From Rhodospirillaceae bacterium (GTDB taxonomy: Bacteria > Pseudomonadota > Alphaproteobacteria > Rhodospirillales > Magnetovibrionaceae): a stretch of DNA of 6,059 nt. A program made the position numbers and the translations under genes. Positions 1-5,774 of the stretch are shown in pieces. Within the stretch, counting starts at the first letter, position 1. Each line of letters starts with the position of its first letter. Location: NCBI GenBank assembly GCA_002401565.1, contig NVTL01000036.1:25145-31203 (forward strand). Reading direction: 5' to 3'. The notes beneath the pieces were generated by a model. That model had not been told where the DNA came from, made no database searches, and saw nothing but the letters and a program-made list of their open reading frames with translations.

Positions 1-8
1 CTGTTTTG

Positions 9-38
9 GCGGCTGAATTTAAACAGATCACCAGCCGC
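9..38 (-). repeat. Inverted repeat downstream of the MFS gene
   Basis: Perfect 7-base GC-rich arms GCGGCTG and CAGCCGC (9-15 and 32-38) flank a 16-base loop, starting 20 bases after the transporter stop. A second 6-base pair, CTGTTT and AAACAG (1-6 and 21-26), overlaps it, so the two cannot form as a simple nested stem. The minus strand continues CAAAACAG after the stem with no T-run, so it does not look like a standard intrinsic terminator. It may still stabilise or end the transcript. Confidence 0.4.
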
Positions 39-57
39 GATATTAGCCTGTAGGGGC

Positions 58-1299
58 TTAGTCTATCGGGGCTGAGGCGTCTTCGACGACAGGTTCTGAG
101 CTGGCTTCGCGGAGGGCTTCTTGTTTGGCGTTTTCATTGTCTTTCATAGACCGAAACGCCAATCCAGCCACCACCAACATGACGATGGTTCCGCCGTAAT
201 AAGGCCATTCCTTGCCCAGCTGAGCAAACAGCACCCCAGCGAACGCAGGACCCACCACGCGGGCCATGGTGGTCGCTGAACGGGCAACGCCCATCATCTG
301 ACCTTGTTCTGTCGCAGACGTGCGCAGCGAGATGAGGCTGTTTAAGGCCGGGTTGATGACGCTGAAGCCATAAGCGATAATAACCATCGCCAGCAACAAG
401 ATTTCCAAGGTGTGGCTAAACGGAATCAGCAGCATGCCGATGGCTAAGGCTACGGCGCCTTGTACGATCAGATTGGCTTCGCCGAATCGTTTGGTCAAAC
501 GGCCCATGGCGCCGCCTTGAATCAACGCGGCAATGACTCCGATAAAGGCAAACAGATAACCATTTTGTTGCGGACCCCAGCCATATTGGCGGGTCGACCA
601 CATGGCAAAGGTGGTTTCCATGCCGGCAAACACAAAGGTGGCTAAAAAGCTGATGGTCACCAACAGGCCAATGCCCGGACGATTAAGGGCTTCTTTGCAT
701 TGTGTGATGCGGCTTTGCTTGGGTTTTGCGGCCAGTTGAGCGCGAAGCTCAGGCGACAGGGATTCTTTCAAACGCACGATGGTCATGACCAAAGCCAACG
801 CCGACAGGCCAGCGGCGACAAAAGCGGGGGTTTGATAATCCGCATTTAAGGGATCAGACCCGGCCAAAACGCCGCCAATAACCGGACCCGCAATAAAGCC
901 CAAGCCAAACGCCGCCCCGACCACGCCCATGCCCTTGGCGCGATTTTCCGGGGTGGTGATGTCGGCGATATAAGCAAACGCGGTGGCAATGTTGCCGGCC
1001 ATCAATCCGCCAAAAATGCGCACCAAAAACAGCATCCACAAGGTCGTTGCAAAGCCCAGACAGATATAGGAAATAACCGCACCAAAAAGGCTGACAATCA
1101 ACACCGGACGGCGGCCAATACGGTCACTTAAACGGCCCCACAGCGGGGCTGCAATAAATTGGCCCAAAGAATAAGAGGCCATCATCAAGGTGACCAGCAA
1201 CGGTCCAGCTTGAAAAAATTCACCATAAAAAGGAAGCAGGGGAATAACGATGCCAAAACCGACCAAGTCGATAAAGACGATGAGAAACAGAGTAAGCAT
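58..1299 (-). CDS. Major facilitator superfamily transporter, TetA-like drug/H+ antiporter type
   Basis: This is a 413-residue inner-membrane protein with about twelve hydrophobic segments, the usual length for the DHA1/TetA group. The first helix carries DLVGFGIVIPLLP, typical of TetA-like proteins. Motif A, GRLSDRIGRRP (55-65), lies in the loop between helices 2 and 3, with a weaker counterpart GRLTKRFGE (266-274) at the middle of the second half. R94 in FLVRIFGG fits motif B, and GLGFIAGPVIGG (132-143) fits motif C, the antiporter signature. The tail after about 383 is hydrophilic and acidic. The ATG at 1299 is the only reasonable start: an in-frame TAA lies 24 bases upstream, and the protein enters helix 1 at once. 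No good Shine-Dalgarno sequence is visible. Proton-driven efflux of a small molecule is inferred; the substrate cannot be read, and tetracycline resistance should not be assumed. No divergent TetR-type regulator is adjacent. Confidence 0.92.
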   Translation of the reverse strand: MLTLFLIVFIDLVGFGIVIPLLPFYGEFFQAGPLLVTLMMASYSLGQFIAAPLWGRLSDRIGRRPVLIVSLFGAVISYICLGFATTLWMLFLVRIFGGLMAGNIATAFAYIADITTPENRAKGMGVVGAAFGLGFIAGPVIGGVLAGSDPLNADYQTPAFVAAGLSALALVMTIVRLKESLSPELRAQLAAKPKQSRITQCKEALNRPGIGLLVTISFLATFVFAGMETTFAMWSTRQYGWGPQQNGYLFAFIGVIAALIQGGAMGRLTKRFGEANLIVQGAVALAIGMLLIPFSHTLEILLLAMVIIAYGFSVINPALNSLISLRTSATEQGQMMGVARSATTMARVVGPAFAGVLFAQLGKEWPYYGGTIVMLVVAGLAFRSMKDNENAKQEALREASSEPVVEDASAPID

Positions 1300-1345
1300 T
1301 CTTAAAAAATCTTTTCGTTTTTATTTGGGTCTAAATTTTAGTTTA

Positions 1346-1388
1346 GAATTATTCGCTTCTGTATAGCGCCTCAACGCCGCCACGTCTA
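1346..1388 (-). promoter_or_regulatory. Gap before the MFS gene: weak promoter candidates
   Basis: The 86-base AT-rich gap holds two weak sigma70-like pairs on the minus strand. One is TAGACG (1383-1388) with TATACA (1360-1365), spaced 17. The other is TTGAGG (1369-1374) with TAATTC (1346-1351), spaced 17. Neither matches consensus well. A 6-base inverted repeat, TCTAAA and TTTAGA (1330-1335 and 1342-1347), lies beyond them and has no T-run directly after it, so it is not a convincing terminator. The gap suggests, but does not prove, a separate unit for the transporter gene. Confidence 0.25.
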
Positions 1389-2453
1389 ACGCTGTGTGAG
1401 TTTTAGTTCGATGCGGCGGTTGCGATCTAAGGCCGCTTTGGTCTTGCCGGGGGACAACGGTTGTTGTTCGCCAAAGCCCGCTGCGACCAAACGTTTGGCG
1501 GGAACGCCTTGGGCAATTAGGTATTTGACCACTGAAATAGACCGCGCCGCACTCAGTTCCCAGTTTGAGGCAAACTTGGCGGTTCTGATGGGGATAGCGT
1601 CCGTATGACCATCCACCCGCAGCACCCAATCGATGTCTTTGGGGATATCGGCCCCTAAATCATTGAGGGTTTGGGCCAGCGTGCGCAATTGTTCATACGC
1701 ACCGACATTGATTTCGGCGGCACCACTGGCAAACAGCACTTCGGATTGAAATACAAAACGATCCCCGACAATTTCGATGCCCGGTTGAGCGCCCAATATT
1801 TTAACCAAACGGCCAAAGAATTCAGACCGATAGCTCGAAAGCTCCATGACCTTAGAGGCCAGTGCGGCGTTCAGGCGCTTGCCCAGCGAAACGATCTTTG
1901 CGCCTTCTTTATCAGCCTTGATTTCGGCGGCTTCCAACGCCCCGTTCAGGGTCGCGATTTGGTCCCTAAAAGCGGACATTTGTTGGTTCAGCAAGGCGAT
2001 TTCGGCGCGCGCACTATTGGACAGTTCTTTTTCGCTTAACAGGGCTTGGGATTTGTCGTCAACTTCGGACGCCAGCTTGCCGATGTCGGCTTCTAACTCG
2101 GCCTTTAAGGCCTCTAGTTTTGTGATGTTTCCCGAAAGAGCCGATACCTCGCCTTGCAACTGATCGCCTTGGGTGATCGAAGTCTGCAATTCGCTGGACA
2201 GCCTGCCGACATCATTGCGCAGAGTGCTGTTTTCGGTCTTTTCAAGAGCCAGCAAATCGGCCATTTCCGCCATTTGCCTGTCGAGCTTTTCTAACGCAGA
2301 ATCACGTCCCGATAACGCATCGCCCAAGAAAAACTGGGCCATGATAAACACCAGCAACAAAAAGATAATGACCATAAGGATCGACGCCAACGCGTCCACA
2401 AAACCGGGCCAGATATCGGCGCGGTTGCGGGAACGGCGAGATAACGAGGCCAT
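1386..2453 (-). CDS. MotB-like peptidoglycan-binding protein: one membrane helix, coiled coil, OmpA-like domain
   Basis: This is a 355-residue inner-membrane protein facing the periplasm. After a basic N-terminus, WPGFVDALASILMV opens a single membrane helix (about 17-43); D20 sits where MotB and ExbD carry the ion-binding Asp. Residues about 45-210 are heptad-like, rich in Leu, Glu, Ala and Lys, and form a long coiled coil. Residues about 232-355 are a canonical OmpA/MotB/Pal domain: VDGHTD (D285), ELSAARS (R304), GFGE and NRRIEL (N345). D285 and R304 match the residues that hold diaminopimelate in OmpA-type domains, so cell-wall binding is expected. From memory, proteins of this build beside a MotA/TolQ-like gene are widespread in alphaproteobacteria and annotated only as peptidoglycan-binding. 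The start ATG lies 3 bases after the stop of the channel gene, with GAGG inside that gene about 10 bases upstream. The coiled coil makes it longer than flagellar MotB. Confidence 0.9.
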   Translation of the reverse strand: MASLSRRSRNRADIWPGFVDALASILMVIIFLLLVFIMAQFFLGDALSGRDSALEKLDRQMAEMADLLALEKTENSTLRNDVGRLSSELQTSITQGDQLQGEVSALSGNITKLEALKAELEADIGKLASEVDDKSQALLSEKELSNSARAEIALLNQQMSAFRDQIATLNGALEAAEIKADKEGAKIVSLGKRLNAALASKVMELSSYRSEFFGRLVKILGAQPGIEIVGDRFVFQSEVLFASGAAEINVGAYEQLRTLAQTLNDLGADIPKDIDWVLRVDGHTDAIPIRTAKFASNWELSAARSISVVKYLIAQGVPAKRLVAAGFGEQQPLSPGKTKAALDRNRRIELKLTQR

Positions 2454-2456
2454 GGT

Positions 2457-3626
2457 TTATTGGCCTCGTCCAGCCACGGTGCGGGCCAGCAGTTTGATTT
2501 CGCTGCGCAATTGGCTGACCGTGTCTTCGCGTCCGGTGCGGGCTTCTTCGACCATGCGCGATACCGCCATGTCGATGTTGCGGATATGGCCGCGGGTGGC
2601 ATCATCCATGCTGCTGCCGCCCGTCATGATGTTGCCCCCGGCGATGGCTTCTAACGCGGGTTTTAATTCCATATGGGTTTCGGCCAAGGTTTTCATAATC
2701 ACCTGTTCGGTGCGCATGAAATCGGTGATGGTGACCATTTTTTCAGAAAGCTGACCCAACGCTTGAGACGTTTGAATATTGGTTTCTTCGCCCCGCGTCA
2801 TGGTGCGTTGCAGGTTGCCCAAACCTTCTGCGGTTTGTTCCAATAACGCTTCGACATAGGCCGGAATGGTTTGTTCGCCTTCGGTGCCAAGCGTTCCGCC
2901 CGTCAAACGCGCCTGGCTGGATAACCAGTCTTCTAATTCGGTGTAAAAGCGGTTTTGCGCCTGACCCGTTTGCAGATCCAAAAAGCCCAAAATTAACGAT
3001 CCAGCCAAACCAAACAGAGAACTGGAAAACGCCGTACCCATGCCGCGCAGGGGTTTTTCAAGGCCGGTTTTTAAATCGTCAAAGACCGCGCCCGCATTGC
3101 CGCCACTGACTTGAATATTTGAAATCACGCTGCGGATGGAATCCAAGGTATCTAAAAGACCCCAGAACGTACCCAAAAGGCCCAAAAACACCAGAAGGCT
3201 GATGGTATAGCGTGAAATGTCACGTTGTTCGTCCAGCCGTCCAGCAATGCCGTCCAGAACCGAACGCAAAGCCATGGCGCTGAGCTTGATTTCAGCCCGG
3301 TCGCCAACCATTGCGGCCAACGGTGACAGCAAACGTGCCTTGGTTTTTGTGACCATACCGATGGGGCCATCTGGTGCGCCGGGGGAACGACTGCGGAAAT
3401 TTGCAATCCATGTCAGTTCAGGAACCAATTGCAAAACTTGGCGCACATTATAGCTCATGCCCAAAACAAACACGCCCAAAATCAATCCGTTCAGCGGAGC
3501 ATTGGCCATGAAAGCAGTGGAAAGCGGTTCATACACGGCGACCACGGCCAACAGCACAACCGTAATAAACAAAGCCATGCGGACCAGAAAACGTCTGGGA
3601 TTGGTCATTTGATGCGCGTCTATCAT
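2457..3626 (-). CDS. MotA/TolQ/ExbB-type proton channel protein with long C-terminal tail
   Basis: This is a 389-residue inner-membrane protein. Four hydrophobic segments are visible at about 17-38, 44-66, 141-163 and 195-217, with a roughly 75-residue hydrophilic loop between the second and third, as in MotA. The third holds the family hallmark FLGLLGTFWGLL; the fourth begins GMGTAFSSSLFGLAGSL, matching the small/Thr-rich pore helix of MotA, TolQ and ExbB. Residues about 220-389 form a long, mostly helical cytoplasmic tail rich in Glu, Gln and Leu, which flagellar MotA lacks. Such proteins form a pentamer around two helices of a MotB/ExbD-type partner and conduct ions to drive movement; the partner here is plainly the next gene, 3 bases on. 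The ATG at 3626 has only a weak GAGCGG-like site, so translation probably couples to the upstream gene. A second ATG at 3608 (residue 7) is possible. The family is secure; the cellular process is unknown. Confidence 0.9.
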   Translation of the reverse strand: MIDAHQMTNPRRFLVRMALFITVVLLAVVAVYEPLSTAFMANAPLNGLILGVFVLGMSYNVRQVLQLVPELTWIANFRSRSPGAPDGPIGMVTKTKARLLSPLAAMVGDRAEIKLSAMALRSVLDGIAGRLDEQRDISRYTISLLVFLGLLGTFWGLLDTLDSIRSVISNIQVSGGNAGAVFDDLKTGLEKPLRGMGTAFSSSLFGLAGSLILGFLDLQTGQAQNRFYTELEDWLSSQARLTGGTLGTEGEQTIPAYVEALLEQTAEGLGNLQRTMTRGEETNIQTSQALGQLSEKMVTITDFMRTEQVIMKTLAETHMELKPALEAIAGGNIMTGGSSMDDATRGHIRNIDMAVSRMVEEARTGREDTVSQLRSEIKLLARTVAGRGQ

Positions 3627-3637
3627 GGCGCGACCGC

Positions 3638-4852
3638 TCAGCGTTCGACGACGGTGATATCAACCCGTTCGGTGACTTCATCTGAAGATTTGTTGCCCAA
3701 AGCCCGGACATCAATACGGGTTGAACGCACACCACTTTCAATCAAATGAGAGCGCACGGCCAAAGCCCGAGATAAAGACAAACGCCGCGCCGCACTGGCG
3801 GACATATTAGCGGTTCCGGCATAGGCCAGCAATTGCAAACGCAGGCTGTCTTGACCTTTAAGTTTGTCGGACAAGGCTTTTAAAGCATCGCGAGCGTCTT
3901 GGGGTAATTTTGAAGAGTCCATGGCAAATACAATGCGCATGTTGTCGCCATCGTTTAAATCGCCACTGGCCGATGGCAAAGACGCCACGCCGGGCTGGCT
4001 GCCTTTGGGCGGTAAATTCACGACAGTTTCATTTTTAAGCGGAGCGGTTGGTGTCACAACTTTTGCCACAGCCTGAGGCGGGGGCGGAGCCGGCATCGCC
4101 ACATCGGGAACCTTTACGACGGATTCCGGTTTGCTTAAGGGCATAGGCGCTGGCGCTGGCGTTGAGATTACAGGTTCAACTTTAACCACTTTGATGGCGG
4201 GTGTTGGCGCAGGAGCTTTTACCTCAACCTTAGGCGCTTTTTGTGGAGCTTCGACGGCTTCAACTTTGACAACCGGAGCCTTGACGGGCTCGACAGGTTT
4301 TTTCACTTCAGCAACCGGTTTAGGCTGAACAACAGGTGTTTTCAAAGCCGGAGCCGCAGGCGGTGCGGTTGGTGTCGAAGGTGGTGTTGGGGCCGCAACC
4401 ACTTTAACGGATTCTTTTTGAACCGGAACGTCAACTTTTTTCACAGAGCCTGAGCCCGGCGCTCGCAAAACCAACAATGGTTTTGTTTGTGGCGGAATGC
4501 TTAAGCCTTTGCTGGGTTGAATATACAAGGTCGAAACGGGCATGCCCGCATGGCCAAATTTTTGCAATGGATTTCTCGGACCCGTCCTGGCGCCGTATGT
4601 ATTTGGCGAGAGGCCAGCAGCGATGCCCCTGTTGGGCATCATGCCCGGAGCCGGACCACGTCCACCATCATCCAGAACCGAAAGATCAATGCTCACGTTC
4701 GGGTCAGAAATATCAACGTAGACTGAATCTTGGGCCGTTTGCGCCAAAGCCGGGCCAGACAGGCACAGCGCCAACAGGGAAACCCCCGTAAGGCCTTTGC
4801 TGCAAGGCTTGGTCACGTTAAAAACCTTGGTAACATTAAGGATTCGGCGCAT
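3638..4852 (-). CDS. Secreted proline-rich protein with divergent OmpA-like C-terminal domain
   Basis: This is a 404-residue protein starting at the ATG at 4852. Residues 1-37 form a signal peptide with a long basic n-region, the hydrophobic core GVSLLALCL and a predicted signal peptidase I site after PALA (A37/Q38). There is no good lipobox, because LALC has Leu before Cys. Residues about 38-135 are an unassigned, Gly/Pro-containing segment. Residues about 140-290 are a Pro/Ala/Lys/Val-rich linker with PV, KV and KAP-type repeats, including a PPPP run at 256-259, resembling TonB or TolA spacers. Residues about 305-404 look like an OmpA-like domain (IVFAMDSSKL, then LSLSRA, IESGV and RALG), but the usual Asp of the TD motif and the Asn of NRR are absent. 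It probably acts in the periplasm, spanning or lining the cell wall. The stop is 11 bases before the MotA-like gene, implying joint function. The OmpA-like call is good; the function is unknown. Confidence 0.82.
   Translation of the reverse strand: MRRILNVTKVFNVTKPCSKGLTGVSLLALCLSGPALAQTAQDSVYVDISDPNVSIDLSVLDDGGRGPAPGMMPNRGIAAGLSPNTYGARTGPRNPLQKFGHAGMPVSTLYIQPSKGLSIPPQTKPLLVLRAPGSGSVKKVDVPVQKESVKVVAAPTPPSTPTAPPAAPALKTPVVQPKPVAEVKKPVEPVKAPVVKVEAVEAPQKAPKVEVKAPAPTPAIKVVKVEPVISTPAPAPMPLSKPESVVKVPDVAMPAPPPPQAVAKVVTPTAPLKNETVVNLPPKGSQPGVASLPSASGDLNDGDNMRIVFAMDSSKLPQDARDALKALSDKLKGQDSLRLQLLAYAGTANMSASAARRLSLSRALAVRSHLIESGVRSTRIDVRALGNKSSDEVTERVDITVVER
4808..4839 (-). repeat. Imperfect 18-base tandem repeat in the signal-peptide coding region
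   Basis: Two copies of a 14-base core (4826-4839 and 4808-4821, 12 of 14 identical) lie 18 bases apart, in frame. They encode the sixfold-spaced pair NVTK-VF-NVTK in the n-region of the signal peptide. A small in-frame duplication explains why the n-region is unusually long (about 20 residues). Confidence 0.6.
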
Positions 4853-4862
4853 TTTGTTCAGT

Positions 4863-4870
4863 CTCCCCCC
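4863..4870 (-). promoter_or_regulatory. Strong Shine-Dalgarno deciding the start of the OmpA-like gene
   Basis: GGGGGGAG on the minus strand lies 10 bases before the ATG at 4850-4852. It decides the start: initiation here gives a protein beginning with a typical signal peptide, whereas the longer frame opening at a TTG (4925-4927) has no such site and would put 25 polar residues before the signal peptide. The long G-run could also pair with the CCC at 4878-4880, just upstream. Confidence 0.7.
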
Positions 4871-4900
4871 AGAATTTGGGTCATTATGGTCGAAAATTCT
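4871..4900 (-). repeat. Inverted repeat in the leader of the OmpA-like gene
   Basis: Perfect 7-base arms AGAATTT and AAATTCT (4871-4877 and 4894-4900) enclose a 16-base loop. The proximal arm ends at the G-run that forms the Shine-Dalgarno sequence of the next gene. The outer arm overlaps the -10 of the possible promoter, so a transcript from that promoter might lack the outer arm, whereas read-through from suhB would contain both. There is no T-run, so it is not an intrinsic terminator. It could be a leader hairpin, an operator or chance in AT-rich sequence. Confidence 0.3.
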
Positions 4901-4927
4901 ATATTTCAATGGCGTACACCATATCAA
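4898..4927 (-). promoter_or_regulatory. Possible sigma70-type promoter upstream of the OmpA-like gene
   Basis: On the minus strand, TTGATA (4922-4927, 5 of 6 to the -35 consensus) is followed after 18 bases by TATAGA (4898-4903, 4 of 6 to the -10 consensus). A start near 4891 would give a leader of about 40 bases before the ATG at 4852. The 115-base gap after suhB, unlike the tight spacing elsewhere in the cluster, leaves room for a promoter. There is no terminator-like hairpin with a T-run after suhB, so read-through from efp-suhB is equally possible. The call rests on pattern matching only. Confidence 0.35.
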
Positions 4928-4968
4928 TACGGGTCAATCCACACAACTGATTTGGCAAAATAGACGTG

Positions 4969-5757
4969 TTATTTAACCAGTTTTAGCAATGTTGAGTGCA
5001 ATTTGTCGGTTCCGGCGACGATGTCCCCGGTTTCCATCATTTTGCGTTTGCCTTTAATATCGGTCACATAACCACCGGCTTCCCGCACCATAACGATGCC
5101 CGCAGCCATGTCCCATGATTTCAAACCACATTCCCAAAACCCGTCATAACGGGCCGCAGCAACATAGGCCAAATCAAGAGCCGCAGAGCCAAAACGACGA
5201 ATGCCAGATGAAATTTTCATCACGCTTTCAAGGCGTTCCAAGAATCGCTCGTCTTTTTCCATGCCCAAAAATGGCACGCCCGTGGCAAACAAAGCATCGG
5301 CCATGTTGGCGCGGGCTGATACGCGCAGACGACGACCGTTCAAAAAGGCGCCTTGGCCTTTTTCGGCCCAAAACATTTCGTCCGTGATGGGATTGTAAAC
5401 CACGCCCGCAAAAACATCGTTATCGCGGACCAAAGCGATGGAAATCGCAAAGTGCGGAATGCCGTGCAGGAAATTGGTGGTGCCATCAAGGGGATCAATG
5501 ATCCACGTGTTAGAGGAGTCTTTGCCTTCGATGACGCCATTTTCTTCGAGAATAAAGCCGAAGTCCGGGCGGGCACGTGACAATTCACGAACCAAAGTTT
5601 CTTCGGCCATTTTATCGGCCATGGAAACAAAGTCAGCGGGGCCTTTGCGCGAAACTTGAAGATTTTCAACTTCACCAAAGTCACGTACCATACGCCGAGA
5701 CGCTTTTTGGGCCGCGGACGTCATGACGTTCAAAAGGGCAGAACGGGGATGTGCCAT
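4969..5757 (-). CDS. suhB: Inositol-1-monophosphatase family protein (SuhB-like)
   Basis: This is a 262-residue cytoplasmic, Mg2+-dependent sugar-phosphate phosphatase of the IMPase/FIG superfamily, matching the usual length of bacterial SuhB. Metal-binding motifs are complete: E71-E72 in FILEENG, D88-P-L-D91-G-T-T in motif 1 (WIIDPLDGTTNF), and W215-D216 in SWDMAAG, followed by the EAGG segment. All catalytic residues I would expect are present, so it should be active. The ATG at 5757 is preceded by AAGGA with an 8-base spacer, which fixes the start. Family members hydrolyse myo-inositol-1-phosphate and related substrates. E. coli SuhB also acts in ribosomal RNA antitermination; whether that applies here is not visible. 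Some relatives act as histidinol-phosphate or PAP phosphatases, so the exact substrate is inferred. The gene sits 17 bases after efp, in the same direction. Confidence 0.93.
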   Translation of the reverse strand: MAHPRSALLNVMTSAAQKASRRMVRDFGEVENLQVSRKGPADFVSMADKMAEETLVRELSRARPDFGFILEENGVIEGKDSSNTWIIDPLDGTTNFLHGIPHFAISIALVRDNDVFAGVVYNPITDEMFWAEKGQGAFLNGRRLRVSARANMADALFATGVPFLGMEKDERFLERLESVMKISSGIRRFGSAALDLAYVAAARYDGFWECGLKSWDMAAGIVMVREAGGYVTDIKGKRKMMETGDIVAGTDKLHSTLLKLVK

Positions 5758-5765
5758 GTTAGTAA

Positions 5766-5770
5766 TCCTT
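5766..5770 (-). promoter_or_regulatory. Ribosome binding site of suhB
   Basis: AAGGA on the minus strand sits 8 bases before the ATG at 5757, in the short efp-suhB gap. It supports that start, and translation of suhB from the efp transcript. Confidence 0.75.
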
Positions 5771-5774
5771 AAAT

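Noticed and set aside
9..38. Intrinsic terminator after the MFS gene
   Set aside because: The stem is good, but no T-run follows on the minus strand, and the plus-strand side also lacks one; it is kept only as an inverted repeat.
58..1299. Tetracycline resistance gene
   Set aside because: The TetA-type motifs define a broad efflux family; no adjacent TetR regulator or mobile element is seen, so a specific resistance claim is not supported.
2173..2754. 193-codon open frame on the plus strand
   Set aside because: It crosses the junction of the channel and MotB-like genes in antisense, has no recognisable domain or ribosome site, and both overlapped genes have clear family motifs.
1386..3626. 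Flagellar motA-motB pair
   Set aside because: The long channel tail, the long coiled coil and the lack of any flagellar gene nearby argue for a non-flagellar member of the superfamily.
1386..3626. Zorya-type anti-phage system (ZorA/ZorB)
   Set aside because: The layout is similar, but the tail is short, no ZorC/ZorD/ZorE-like effector is present, and the neighbours are housekeeping genes rather than defence genes.
4898..4921. Palindrome-like ATGGTGTACGCCAT as an operator
   Set aside because: It is symmetric at only 12 of 14 positions, the symmetry does not extend outward, and it falls inside the spacer of an already tentative promoter.
4853..4927. Longer start at a TTG for the OmpA-like gene
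   Set aside because: It would add 25 polar residues before the signal peptide, has no ribosome site and overlaps the possible promoter; the ATG at 4852 has a strong Shine-Dalgarno sequence.
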